DNA of 64,000 nt, taken from the NCBI GenBank assembly GCA_038240015.1, contig JBBSEF010000004.1, positions 32,275-96,274 on the forward strand, written 5' to 3'. Made by a program: the position numbers and the translations under genes. This document shows, piece by piece, positions 25,455-34,162 of the stretch. The notes beneath the pieces are model-generated. The model was not told the origin of the DNA, did not search any database, and saw only the letters and a program-made list of their open reading frames with translations. The number at the start of each line of letters is the position of its first letter. Position 1 is the stretch's first letter. Origin of the DNA: CAHJXF01 sp038240015 (GTDB lineage Bacteria; Pseudomonadota; Gammaproteobacteria; Burkholderiales; Burkholderiaceae_D).

Positions 25455-27377
25455 TCAGGCGGCTTCGCGCATCGCCTTCTTGCGCTCGTGCTCTTTGAGA
25501 TAGCGCTTGCGCAAGCGAATGCTCTGCGGCGTGATCTCGACGAGTTCGTCGTCGGCGATGAATTCAACGGCGTATTCGAGCGTCATCTGTATCGGCGGAA
25601 TCAGACGCACCGCTTCGTCGGTTCCAGACGATCGGACGTTGGTCAGTTGCTTGCCCTTGATCGGGTTGACGACCAGATCGTTGTCGCGCGAATGGATGCC
25701 GATGATCATCCCTTCGTACACGGGGTCGCCCGGCACGGTGAACATGCGACCGCGATCCTGCAGTTTCCACAACGCGTAGGCCACGGCCTCGCCATCGTCC
25801 TGGCTGATCAGCACGCCGTTGCGGCGTTCGGCCATCTCTCCACCCTTGACCGGTGCGTAGTCGTCGAAGATATGGCTCATCAATCCGGTACCGCGCGTGA
25901 GCGTCATGAATTCGCCCTGGAAGCCGATCAGGCCGCGAGCCGGGATACGGTACTCGAGGCGCACGCGGCCCTTGGCATCCGATTGCATGTCGGTCAGGTC
26001 GCCGCGACGCCGTCCCAACTCCTCCATGACCGCGCCCTGATTGCCGTCCTCGACATCGACCGTGAGGAGCTCGAACGGCTCGTGCCTGACGCCGTCGATT
26101 TCCTTCAACACCACGCGGGGCCGCGATACGGCGAGCTCGAATCCTTCGCGCCGCATGTTCTCGACGAGGATGGTCAGATGCAATTCGCCGCGACCCGAGA
26201 CTTCGAAAATCGTTTCGTCTCCGGTTTCGGCGACACGCAAAGCCACGTTGGCTTTCAGTTCGCGCATCAGGCGCTCGCGCAATTGCCGGCTGGTGATGAA
26301 CTTGCCTTCACGTCCGGCGAGCGGCGAGGTATTGACGCAAAAATTCATCGTCAGGGTCGGCTCGTCGACACGCAACAACGGCAAGGCGTCGGGCGCATCG
26401 GGGTGGCAGATCGTGCTGCCGATACCGAGCTCGTCGATGCCGTTGATCAGCACGATATCGCCGGCCACCGCTTCGTCGGTGATGGTGCGATCGAGCCCGT
26501 GAAAGGTCAGCACCTGGTTGATGCGCGCGCGGATCGGCGTGGAGTCGGGGCCGTTCATCACGACCACGTCCTGCAGAGGGCGAGCGCGGCCGCGACTGAT
26601 GCGGCCGATGCCGATCTTGCCGACATAGCTCGAATAGTCGAGCGAAGAGATTTGCAATTGCAACGGTCCGTCGGAGTTGTCGTCGCGTACCGGCACATGC
26701 GCGAGAATCGCATCGAACAACGGTCGCATGTTGCGACCGGCGTCGCCGCCTTCGGCATGGGCGATGGTCTCGCCCTGATGAGGCGTCGCGCTGGCCGATG
26801 CCGCGGTGTTCGGCGCCGACGTCGGCATGTCCTTCATGTCGGTGAACGCGTAGCCGTTCAGCGCCGACGCATACACCACCGGGAAGTCGAGCTGGTCTTC
26901 GGTAGCGCCGAGCTTGTCGAACAGGTCGAAGGTCGCGTTGATGGCGTAGTCGGGACGCGCGCCCGGACGATCGATCTTGTTGACGACGACAATCGGCTTC
27001 AATCCCTGCGCAAGCGCCTTCCTCGTGACGAAGCGCGTCTGCGGCATCGGGCCCTCGACCGCATCGACCAGCAGCAACACGCCGTCGACCATCGACAACA
27101 CGCGTTCGACCTCGCCGCCGAAGTCGGCGTGCCCCGGCGTATCGACGATGTTGATATGCGTGCCTTCGTATTCGACCGCGCAGTTCTTCGCGAGGATCGT
27201 GATGCCGCGTTCCTTTTCGAGATCGTTCGAGTCCATCACACGTTCGGCAATATGCTGGTTTTCGCGGAACGTACCCGACTGCCGAAGCAACTGATCGACG
27301 AGCGTGGTCTTGCCGTGATCGACGTGCGCGATGATGGCGATGTTGCGAAGGGATCGGGTGCTGTCGGTGCCGCGCAT
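25455..27377 (-). CDS. typA: Ribosome-associated translational GTPase TypA/BipA
   Basis: GTPase of the elongation-factor superfamily that binds 70S ribosomes and aids 50S assembly and stress growth. 640 residues, about 30 longer than usual. G-domain motifs: AHVDHGKTT (G1), DTPGHADFGGE (G3), VVVNKIDRPGARPD (G4). Domain II and the TypA-specific C-terminal domain (GRGELHLTILVENMRREGFEL, RGLIGFQGEFMTLTRGTG) are intact. The extra length is an Ala/Thr/His-rich insert of about 30 residues after ALNGYAFTDMKDM near residue 185. Usually last in a rimP-to-typA block; here separated from truB by an inverted-repeat-bounded insert. A possible -10 box (TATACT on the minus strand, 27469-27474) lies upstream of the ATG. 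Confidence 0.96.
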   Translation of the reverse strand: MRGTDSTRSLRNIAIIAHVDHGKTTLVDQLLRQSGTFRENQHIAERVMDSNDLEKERGITILAKNCAVEYEGTHINIVDTPGHADFGGEVERVLSMVDGVLLLVDAVEGPMPQTRFVTRKALAQGLKPIVVVNKIDRPGARPDYAINATFDLFDKLGATEDQLDFPVVYASALNGYAFTDMKDMPTSAPNTAASASATPHQGETIAHAEGGDAGRNMRPLFDAILAHVPVRDDNSDGPLQLQISSLDYSSYVGKIGIGRISRGRARPLQDVVVMNGPDSTPIRARINQVLTFHGLDRTITDEAVAGDIVLINGIDELGIGSTICHPDAPDALPLLRVDEPTLTMNFCVNTSPLAGREGKFITSRQLRERLMRELKANVALRVAETGDETIFEVSGRGELHLTILVENMRREGFELAVSRPRVVLKEIDGVRHEPFELLTVDVEDGNQGAVMEELGRRRGDLTDMQSDAKGRVRLEYRIPARGLIGFQGEFMTLTRGTGLMSHIFDDYAPVKGGEMAERRNGVLISQDDGEAVAYALWKLQDRGRMFTVPGDPVYEGMIIGIHSRDNDLVVNPIKGKQLTNVRSSGTDEAVRLIPPIQMTLEYAVEFIADDELVEITPQSIRLRKRYLKEHERKKAMREAA

Positions 27378-27514
27378 GACGGGCTCGCAGATTCAAGAAT
27401 GTAAGGGGCTACAAGTGGCGAGTTCGCGCGAAACAAGCTCGCGAAATTCACTTCTTGGGCAACCGAAGAGTATAGCAGTGCGGAGGTCTCATACGGGCCA
27501 ATACGGGTTGCGGC

Positions 27515-27533
27515 TAGTGTCTCGATTTGAATT
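27515..27533 (+). repeat. Left terminal inverted repeat
   Basis: TAGTGTCTCGATTTGAATT on the + strand. It differs from the right copy only at position 10 (G against A). Confidence 0.8.
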
Positions 27534-27664
27534 ACCCCAGCGGGTCGGATCGATGGCAATACAAGCTTTCTAAGCCCGTGGTCCCCCGAAGCCCCCGCAA
27601 ACATTGCGGTCGCAGGCGAAAAAAAAACGGCGAAGCTTGCGATGGATTTCCCGGCGCTTCCGGA

Positions 27665-30600
27665 ATGGAGGCTAGACTCCAGTTCGTGAACGAGCGCCCC
27701 GAGGAACTGGAAACGACCATCGCAGCCCTCGAGGAGCAGCGGGCTGTGCTGGGCGATGCAGTGACCGACATGGCCGTCGCCCCACTCCGGGAACGCCTTG
27801 CCACGCTGCTGGCGCAGGATACGGCCGAGACACAGCAACTCAAGCAAGTCAGTGTGCTCTTCGCCGACGTCGTCGGCTCCACGATGCTGAGCCAGCAGTT
27901 GGACCCGGAGGATATCCACTCCATCATGGACGGTGCGCTGGAGTGCTTTTCTGCGGTCGTGCGGACGCATCAAGGCGCAGTGTTGCAGTATGCCGGCGAC
28001 AGCATGCTGGCCGTCTTCGGCGCTCACGAGGCGCGCGAAGACGACGCCGAGCGGGCTGTGCGCGCTGGCTTGGCCATCGCGCAAGAAGCCCGAGCCCAAG
28101 AGGCGCAGATAAAGGTCCGCCACGGCTTCGAGGGCTTCGACGTACGGGTGGGCATCAACACGGGTGCGGTGCTGCTGGGCGGCGGTGTCGATGCCGAAGG
28201 CGCTATCCGCGGCATCAGCGTGAACATCGCGGCGCGCATGGAGCAGACCGCACCTACGGGAGGGCTGCGCATCAGCCACGACACCTATCGCCACGTGCGA
28301 GGCGTCTTCGACGTCGAAGAACAGCCGCCGATCCAGGTCAAGGGCATCAGCGAACCCGTCCGCAGCTACCTCGTGCTGCGCGCCAAACCGCGAGCTTTCC
28401 GCGTCGCCTCGCGCGGTGTCGAAGGCATCGAAACCCACATGGTCGGGCGCGACCGCGAACTCGTGGAACTTCAACGAGCCTTCCAGGCGCTTTACGATCC
28501 CGCTGCCGAGCTCCACGCCATCACCATCGTCGCCGAAGCCGGCATGGGCAAAAGTTGTTTGCTCTATGAGTTCGAGAACTGGGCCGCAGCGCGGTCTGAA
28601 GCCTTCTGCCTCTTCCAGGGCCGCGCCCAACCGTTGGGTCAGAACCAGCCCTATGGCTTGCTGCGCGACATTCTCGTCTCGCGGTTCGGGATCGCCGACA
28701 GCGACAGCGTCGAGGTTGCACGCCAGAAGATCGCCGACGGGATCGCCCCACTCTTCTTGTCCGATGACGGGGACGACATGGCCGAGGCACATGCCCATCT
28801 GCTCGGGCACCTGATCGGCATTGACTTTAGCGACAGTCGGCACGTCAAGGTCATGCTCGAAGACGGCAAGCAAATCCGCAATCGCGGCTTCCATGCGGCG
28901 TCGCAACTGTTCCGCCGAATCGGTCTACAAACCCGTACCCCCATCGTGCTGCTGCTCGACGACCTGCACTGGGCCGACGACGGATCGCTCGACTTCATCG
29001 AGCAGCTCGTGAACGTCAACTGCGACGTGCCGATGCTTGTGCTCAGCTCAACACGGCCAAGTTTTCATGAGCGGCGCCCGGGTTGGTTGAGCGGACACGG
29101 GCGGCACCTGCTCATCAATCTAGCCCCCTTGAGCAGACACAACAGCCGCAACCTGGTCGATGGGCTGCTTCAAAAGATGCGAGAAATCCCCGCTGCCTTG
29201 CGCGAACTCGTCACTGGCGGCGCCGAGGGCAATCCGTTCTATATGGAAGAACTGGTCAAGATGCTCATCGACGTAGGCGCAATCGAGACCAGCACCGTCG
29301 ACGATGCGCAAGCCTGGCGCGTGATCCCCGACAAGCTGCTCGCCGCACACGTTCCGTCGACGCTCACCGGCGTACTGCAAGCGAGGCTTGATAGCCTCGG
29401 CCCTTCGGAGAAGAGCGCATTGCAACAGGCTTCGGTCGTCGGCCATGTGTTCTGGGATGAAGCGCTCGCGACGCTCGATCCGAATGCCGTCGGCGCGCTC
29501 ACCACGTTACCGCGGCGTGAGCTGATCACGCCGCACGCAGCCAGCGCCTTCGATGGGCTGCGCGAATACGCCTTCCGCCACCACACGCTGCACCAAGTGA
29601 CGTACGACACCGTCCTCAAACGCATCAAGCGCAAGGCACACGGCAAGGTCGCGCAATGGCTTGCTGACCGACCAGGCAAAGCGCACCTGGACTTGATCGC
29701 CGAGCATTACGAACGCGCCGGTGACAACGCCAATGCCCGCGAGTACTTCACGCTCGCCGCCGAGAACGCTTCGGCCCGCTATGCCAACGAGGCCATGCTC
29801 AGCCATGCCAGCCGGGGTCTCGCTCTGGCCGCTCCGGAAGACCATGCGACTCGCTGGCGCTTGCTGAGCGTCCGGTCAAAATATCTGGCCGCTCACGGCG
29901 ACCGCGCGGCGCACGATGCCGATCTGGATGCGTTGCAAGCCTTGGCCGATGCGCTCGTCGACGGTGCCCGGCAAGCCGAGGTGGCGATGATGAGGGCCCG
30001 CGCGCTTAGCGTCACCGGCGACTATCGCGGTAGCGAAGCTCAAGCGCGTCACGCGTGCGAACTGGCCGAGTCTGTCGGCGCGCTTTCCGTAGCGTCCATG
30101 GCTCGCTACTTCCGGGCCGCAGCGCTGGCCCATCTGGGCGACCATACGACAGCGCGGTCGCTGGCTGAAGTCGGCTGCGCCGCCGCCCGCGCTGCTGGCG
30201 ACTGCGCGGGTGAGGTCAGAATGCTGAATATCCTCGGATTGATCGCGGCCGCTCGAGGTGACCCGATCGCAACCCTGACGATCACGCAGGAAATCTTTCA
30301 TCTCTGTCGCGCACTGGGCGATCGCAGCTACGAGAGCAGTGCGCTAAGCAACTTGGGGGGCTGCTTCCTTCAACTGGGCGACTACCCGAACGCACGCCAC
30401 TATCTGGACGAGAGCTTGCAGTTGGCGCGGGCCATCGGGCAACGCTATGTCGAGTCCAATGCGCTGCTGAATCGAGCGATGCTGGCTCGACGTGAAGGCG
30501 ATGCAGCTGGCGCGGTGTCTTTCGCGCGGGCGGCCATCGGGATCGCAGCATCCGGTGGAGTGCGGCAGGTCGAAGGCACTGCACAGTGCTGCCTGGGCGA

Positions 30601-31081
30601 TGCCGAACTTGGTATTGGTCGATATGAGCGTGCCCGCGAGGCTTGCACGCGTGCGCTCGAAATATTCCAACGGATGAGCACGCCCCACTTGGCCATGATG
30701 GCTATGGCCGGCCTGGCCCAAGTGGCGCTGAAGCAGGGTAATTTGAACGAGGCGTTGCGGCACGCCGAGGCGGTTCTGACCCATTTGGCCGGCGGGGGCA
30801 CACTCGACGGGATCGAAGAGCCGCTGCGCATACGCTTGATCTGCCACCAGGTGCTGGCCCGCGCCTGCGACCCGCGGGCCGTGGAAGTTCTGGCCGCTGC
30901 CCATGCCGACTTGATATCGCAGGCCGAACGGATCAGTGACGCGGCACTGCGCCGCAGCTTTCTGAACCAAGTGCCCCATCATCGCGAGATCGTCGCGGCG
31001 TCTGTGCGGGCGCAGATATCACCGAAAGGCACATTGAAAGGCGCTCAAATGCGAAGACACGACCACCCTGACCGGGGATGA
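27665..31081 (+). CDS. Class III nucleotidyl cyclase fused to AAA/STAND ATPase and TPR repeats
   Basis: Predicted multidomain signalling protein, 1138 residues from ATG 27665. A short coiled N-terminus (EELETTIAALEEQRAVLGDAV) leads to a class III cyclase domain, about 60-235: metal Asp in VLFADVVGST, second metal Asp in YAGDSMLAVFG, and N-x3-R in VNIAARME, so it may be active. A STAND/AAA module follows, about 260-700, with Walker A AEAGMGKS and Walker B IVLLLDDLHWADD. The C-terminal third is TPR-like. Product and signal are unknown. GTG 27686 is an alternative start; a 15-codon mini-frame (27642-27689) ends over it. The gene is alone inside the inverted repeats, oriented against its neighbours, and its codon use looks less CGATCG-rich than the host genes. 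Confidence 0.88.
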   Translation: MEARLQFVNERPEELETTIAALEEQRAVLGDAVTDMAVAPLRERLATLLAQDTAETQQLKQVSVLFADVVGSTMLSQQLDPEDIHSIMDGALECFSAVVRTHQGAVLQYAGDSMLAVFGAHEAREDDAERAVRAGLAIAQEARAQEAQIKVRHGFEGFDVRVGINTGAVLLGGGVDAEGAIRGISVNIAARMEQTAPTGGLRISHDTYRHVRGVFDVEEQPPIQVKGISEPVRSYLVLRAKPRAFRVASRGVEGIETHMVGRDRELVELQRAFQALYDPAAELHAITIVAEAGMGKSCLLYEFENWAAARSEAFCLFQGRAQPLGQNQPYGLLRDILVSRFGIADSDSVEVARQKIADGIAPLFLSDDGDDMAEAHAHLLGHLIGIDFSDSRHVKVMLEDGKQIRNRGFHAASQLFRRIGLQTRTPIVLLLDDLHWADDGSLDFIEQLVNVNCDVPMLVLSSTRPSFHERRPGWLSGHGRHLLINLAPLSRHNSRNLVDGLLQKMREIPAALRELVTGGAEGNPFYMEELVKMLIDVGAIETSTVDDAQAWRVIPDKLLAAHVPSTLTGVLQARLDSLGPSEKSALQQASVVGHVFWDEALATLDPNAVGALTTLPRRELITPHAASAFDGLREYAFRHHTLHQVTYDTVLKRIKRKAHGKVAQWLADRPGKAHLDLIAEHYERAGDNANAREYFTLAAENASARYANEAMLSHASRGLALAAPEDHATRWRLLSVRSKYLAAHGDRAAHDADLDALQALADALVDGARQAEVAMMRARALSVTGDYRGSEAQARHACELAESVGALSVASMARYFRAAALAHLGDHTTARSLAEVGCAAARAAGDCAGEVRMLNILGLIAAARGDPIATLTITQEIFHLCRALGDRSYESSALSNLGGCFLQLGDYPNARHYLDESLQLARAIGQRYVESNALLNRAMLARREGDAAGAVSFARAAIGIAASGGVRQVEGTAQCCLGDAELGIGRYERAREACTRALEIFQRMSTPHLAMMAMAGLAQVALKQGNLNEALRHAEAVLTHLAGGGTLDGIEEPLRIRLICHQVLARACDPRAVEVLAAAHADLISQAERISDAALRRSFLNQVPHHREIVAASVRAQISPKGTLKGAQMRRHDHPDRG

Positions 31082-31102
31082 ACGCTTGGGGTCGGATGCT
31101 GA

Positions 31103-31121
31103 AATTCAAATTGAGACACTA
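31103..31121 (-). repeat. Right terminal inverted repeat
   Basis: AATTCAAATTGAGACACTA on the + strand, the reverse complement of TAGTGTCTCAATTTGAATT; 18 of 19 bases match the left end. It lies 21 bases after the cyclase gene and 20 bases before the truB stop. Confidence 0.8.
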
Positions 31122-31141
31122 CTGCGTTGCGCGTACTGAAA

Positions 31142-32116
31142 CTATGACTGGGACGATGATTGCGTAGTTGTTTGCGCAACGAGCCGAACCGGCGCCAGAC
31201 GATCGTCGAAGCCCACAAGCGCCGTTCCAAGCAATGCCGCGGATTCGCTCGTCGCCGCGTTTGCCGCGCGGTAAACGCGTACCCGTCCGCGATACGAGTC
31301 ATCGGGCCACGAAAGCCGCTGGCCTTCGACGAATCGTCTTGCGTAGTCATCGTCGAGTTCGATCGCAGGCAGATTGGAGATCAGCGCGTCGACAGGCCGC
31401 AGTACGGCGATGCGATCGTTCGGTGAAAGCGATTCGAAAGCCTCGAGCGTCATGGTATCGGCGACGTCGAGGGTTCCCGATCGAACGCGTCGCAGCGCAA
31501 TCAGATGCCCGCCGCATCCGAGCGCTTCGCCGATATCTTCGGCGAGCGTGCGAATGTAGGTGCCTTTGGAGCAATCGACCGCGATAGCCAACGAGGTTCC
31601 CTCGAACGCAATCAGATCCAGGCGATGGATCGTGACCGGCCGCGCTGCACGCTCGACGGTGATACCGCGACGTGCGTAGTCGTAAAGCGGTTTCCCATCG
31701 CGCTTCAATGCCGAATACATCGGAGGCACCTGATCGATCGCTCCGCGAAAACGTGCGAGAGCGCGATCGATGGCTACACGATTCACGGCGACCACACGTT
31801 CCCGGAGCAGTTCGCCCTCCGCATCGCCGGTGGTCGTGACCACGCCGAGGCGGATTGTCGCCTCGTAGGATTTATCGGCGTCGAGCAGATCGGACGCGAA
31901 CTTGGTCGCTTCGCCGAAGCACAACGGCAACAAGCCGGTCGCCATCGGATCGAGCGTGCCGGTGTGTCCGCCCTTGTGCGCACACAACGCGCGACGCGCG
32001 CGCGCAAGCGCCGCGGTGGATGTGATCCCCGAAGGCTTGTCGATCAGCAGCACGCCGTGCACCGCGCGCCACAAAACGCGCGCGCGCGGCGCACGCGGGT
32101 CTTCACGCTCGGCCAT
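31142..32116 (-). CDS. truB: tRNA pseudouridine(55) synthase TruB
   Basis: Makes pseudouridine 55 in the T-loop of tRNAs. 324 residues from ATG 32116. Motifs: GVLLIDKPSGITS, KGGHTGTLDPMATGLLPLC with catalytic Asp56, KSYEATIRLGVVTTTGD, GKPLYDYARRGI, and DCSKGTYIRTLAEDIGEALG. The C-terminal about 75 residues form the usual extra domain. The frame runs further upstream but only as a shadow of rbfA. The ATG shares one base with the rbfA stop (TGATG), so translation is coupled. Ends 20 bases from the right inverted repeat of the inserted unit. Confidence 0.95.
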   Translation of the reverse strand: MAEREDPRAPRARVLWRAVHGVLLIDKPSGITSTAALARARRALCAHKGGHTGTLDPMATGLLPLCFGEATKFASDLLDADKSYEATIRLGVVTTTGDAEGELLRERVVAVNRVAIDRALARFRGAIDQVPPMYSALKRDGKPLYDYARRGITVERAARPVTIHRLDLIAFEGTSLAIAVDCSKGTYIRTLAEDIGEALGCGGHLIALRRVRSGTLDVADTMTLEAFESLSPNDRIAVLRPVDALISNLPAIELDDDYARRFVEGQRLSWPDDSYRGRVRVYRAANAATSESAALLGTALVGFDDRLAPVRLVAQTTTQSSSQS

Positions 32117-32487
32117 CACTCGAGCGCGCGCGTCGCGTTGGCGGCATCGATCAGCTGCGACAGTTCGGCGCCCGTCTTCACCGACGTGTCGTGTACGAAG
32201 TGCAGCATGGGCACGGTGTGAATCGACAGCCGTTTGAACAACAGGCTGTGCAGCCAGCCGGCCTTGTCCTGCAGCGCTTCGCGCGCGCCTTCGGCGTCGT
32301 CGCGCAGGGTCGTGAAAAAAATCTTCGCGTGCGCGTAGTCGGCGGTCAATTCGACGTCGGTGATCGTGATCAGCAGTGCGCGCGGATCGCGCACTTCGCG
32401 CGGAATCAGTTCGGCCAGGTCGCGCGCGATCTGCGACGCGATGCGCAGGTTGCGATTGGGAATCGCCTTCGAATGTTTGGTGCTTAT
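32116..32487 (-). CDS. rbfA: 30S ribosome-binding factor RbfA, apparently ATA start
   Basis: Cold-shock factor that binds the 30S subunit and helps 16S rRNA 5' maturation. The body is typical: PNRNLRIASQIARDLAELIPREVRDPRALLI (KH-like fold start), DYAHAKIFFTTL, LLFKRLSIHTVPMLHFVHDTS. No ATG, GTG or TTG lies in frame between the upstream in-frame stop and residue 31. The first GTG, at 32394, would delete about 31 conserved N-terminal residues. The ATA at 32487-32485 gives the family-like beginning STKHSKAIPNRN (123 residues) and overlaps the glycosyltransferase stop as ATAA, parallel to ATGA couplings elsewhere. An AT-type start, as known for infC and pcnB, is therefore proposed; a sequencing error cannot be excluded. 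Confidence 0.85.
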   Translation of the reverse strand: MSTKHSKAIPNRNLRIASQIARDLAELIPREVRDPRALLITITDVELTADYAHAKIFFTTLRDDAEGAREALQDKAGWLHSLLFKRLSIHTVPMLHFVHDTSVKTGAELSQLIDAANATRALE

Positions 32488-34106
32488 GGCGCACTCACAT
32501 GGTTAGTCGTTCCGTTAGCCCGCGAGAAGCGCATCACGTGCAAATCGCCGGGCTGGAAATAGTCGTCGCGCTGCAGTCGGAATCCGGCAGCGCGCAGCGC
32601 CGCGGCGACGGTCTCGTCAGGATCATAAGTGTTGTTGCGTCGGGTCAGAAGGATCACCGCGGACTCCATGCGCAGACTCTTGACCAACGGCTCGAGATCC
32701 TGCCCGACTACCGAGGGCGCGCACTTGCCCGATGGATAGCGCGCCGGCATGTCGACCGCCGGAAAATCCGCCGGCACACCGCGTATCCGCAAGTGCAGGT
32801 TCTCGGCCTGAGCTTCGTGTGCAAGCGGCAATGCCATCTCATTCGGAACGACGAGGACGATGCGGTCGCGAACTTCGGTTCCGAGCTGCGCGACGATGCC
32901 CTTCCACGGCTCCTTCACGTGGTCGGCGCGCAGCAACGCGAACGACGCGATCACATGAACCGCGACCAAGCCGATCGCGATGGCAATGCGCAGCGCGCGC
33001 GGCTTGACGAGCACCACCGCAGCGGCCAGTGCCAGCGCGATCGCAGGTGTCGCACCGATCATCGCGCGCGAGATCAGGATGGGCTTGAACGCGGCGCTGA
33101 TCGCAACGTTGAAGACCACCGGCAAGATCGCGAGCGCGCCGACCAAGAGCGCAAGCCGCAATCCCATGCGGCGCCAGATCAACGCGAGGCCGCCAATCAG
33201 CGCGAGCGCCATCCACCACACCGCGGCGATCGAATCGAGTCCGATCAGGTAATGCAATTCGAACGTGAGGCCTTGCAGATTCGGCGCGGGAATCCAGAAG
33301 TCGTCGGACACTTCGCGCATCTGCGAAAAGAGCACGGGGAGATCGGGAGCCCACAACAATGCGACCACCCCGCCTGCCGCGATCACCGGACCCATGGCAT
33401 GACGCGTGGAACGGTCGAACAGCCACAGACCGATGAACGCGACGCTGACCGCGCCGAGCAACAGCACGGCCGTGTTGTTGGTCCACACGACGATCACCGC
33501 GCCTGTCACCAGCAACCACCAGGCGCTCTTCGAGATGCCCTCGAAGAACCGCCGAGATGCTGACGGGCCTTCGCGCGATATCGGCTCGCCCGAGCCTGCG
33601 GCTTTGATCGAGCGGACCAGCTTGAGACCGCCCAGCGTCAGCAGCGCGGCGCCGAAGCACAGCAGCGCATAAGGCCTCGCCTCGATCGAAAAATAGATCT
33701 GGAACGGCGTCAGCGCGAACAGCAGCGCGGCAAGCGTCGCGATACCGAACGCGCCTTCGGACTTGCCGCGCGCGACATCGAGTTCGCGACCCGCGAAATG
33801 GACGACGGCCACCGTCGCGATGCCGAACAGCGCCGAGAGCATTCGCATGGCAAACGTGCCATCGCCGAACAGTGAGATCCATGCGTGCAGCAGCGCGAAG
33901 TAAAGCGGCGGATGCGGGTCGCATTGCGGGACCAGCGACCACAGCGACGCGAACGACTGTTGCGCGTCCCACCACGAGTAGCCCTCGTCGAGCCACAGCG
34001 CATCGCGATCGATCACGAACAGGCGCAGCGCCGCCGCGAGAGCGACGATGCCGAGGAGCGGCCAGAGATCGCCTCGCCTGTGACGCAAGTCGAGTGGAGA
34101 GGACAT
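32484..34106 (-). CDS. GT39-type membrane glycosyltransferase
   Basis: Polytopic inner-membrane glycosyltransferase of the GT-C fold (family 39, ArnT/PMT-like) that uses lipid-linked sugars; acceptor unknown. 540 residues. The first periplasmic loop has ALWLDEGYSWWDAQ with the acidic pair expected at the active site and QCDPHPPLYFALLHAW, a common GT39 motif. About ten further membrane segments run to residue 400, and a soluble C-terminal domain follows. It sits between infB and rbfA, which are normally adjacent, with a 56-base gap after infB and a 4-base overlap with the proposed rbfA start, so it is embedded in the translation operon rather than merely next to it. Confidence 0.85.
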   Translation of the reverse strand: MSSPLDLRHRRGDLWPLLGIVALAAALRLFVIDRDALWLDEGYSWWDAQQSFASLWSLVPQCDPHPPLYFALLHAWISLFGDGTFAMRMLSALFGIATVAVVHFAGRELDVARGKSEGAFGIATLAALLFALTPFQIYFSIEARPYALLCFGAALLTLGGLKLVRSIKAAGSGEPISREGPSASRRFFEGISKSAWWLLVTGAVIVVWTNNTAVLLLGAVSVAFIGLWLFDRSTRHAMGPVIAAGGVVALLWAPDLPVLFSQMREVSDDFWIPAPNLQGLTFELHYLIGLDSIAAVWWMALALIGGLALIWRRMGLRLALLVGALAILPVVFNVAISAAFKPILISRAMIGATPAIALALAAAVVLVKPRALRIAIAIGLVAVHVIASFALLRADHVKEPWKGIVAQLGTEVRDRIVLVVPNEMALPLAHEAQAENLHLRIRGVPADFPAVDMPARYPSGKCAPSVVGQDLEPLVKSLRMESAVILLTRRNNTYDPDETVAAALRAAGFRLQRDDYFQPGDLHVMRFSRANGTTNHVSAP

Positions 34107-34162
34107 GCTCGATCACACGATGCGGGAGACGCAGATTCCGCGTCATCCTCATCGTCCGCGCG

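Larger units (their letters stand above)
27515..31121. mobile_element. Inverted-repeat-bounded 3.6-kb unit carrying a cyclase/AAA/TPR gene
   Basis: A 19-bp sequence at 27515-27533 recurs in inverted orientation at 31103-31121 with 18/19 identity, and exactly one large gene lies between. Inside each end a 9-base GGGTCGGAT is also present (27542-27550 and 31089-31097), here in direct orientation. Outside the ends typA and truB, usually adjacent in this lineage, are separated by the unit. No transposase is encoded and no clear target duplication is seen, so it would be a non-autonomous, passenger-carrying element moved in trans, or an old insertion. The element family is not identified. Confidence 0.68.

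Noticed and set aside
25488..27404. 638-codon open frame on the + strand opposite typA
   Set aside because: It mirrors typA almost exactly. The GC-rich codon pattern keeps the antisense frame open, and the translation (Arg/His/Asp-rich) has no recognisable family.
27500..27514. Target-site duplication for the inverted-repeat unit
   Set aside because: The flanks (…gttgcggc before the left end, ctgcgttgcg… after the right end) share short words but no direct repeat abuts both ends.
27642..27689. 15-codon mini-frame (MDFPALPEWRLDSSS) ending in a GTGA overlap with an alternative GTG start of the cyclase gene
   Set aside because: It could be a coupled leader, but it has no ribosome binding site and is too short to judge. 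Kept only as a note on the start choice.
27665..31081. Cyclase/STAND gene as part of an anti-phage cyclic-nucleotide system
   Set aside because: No effector gene or other defence gene is nearby. The gene is alone within its repeats, so a defence role has no support here.
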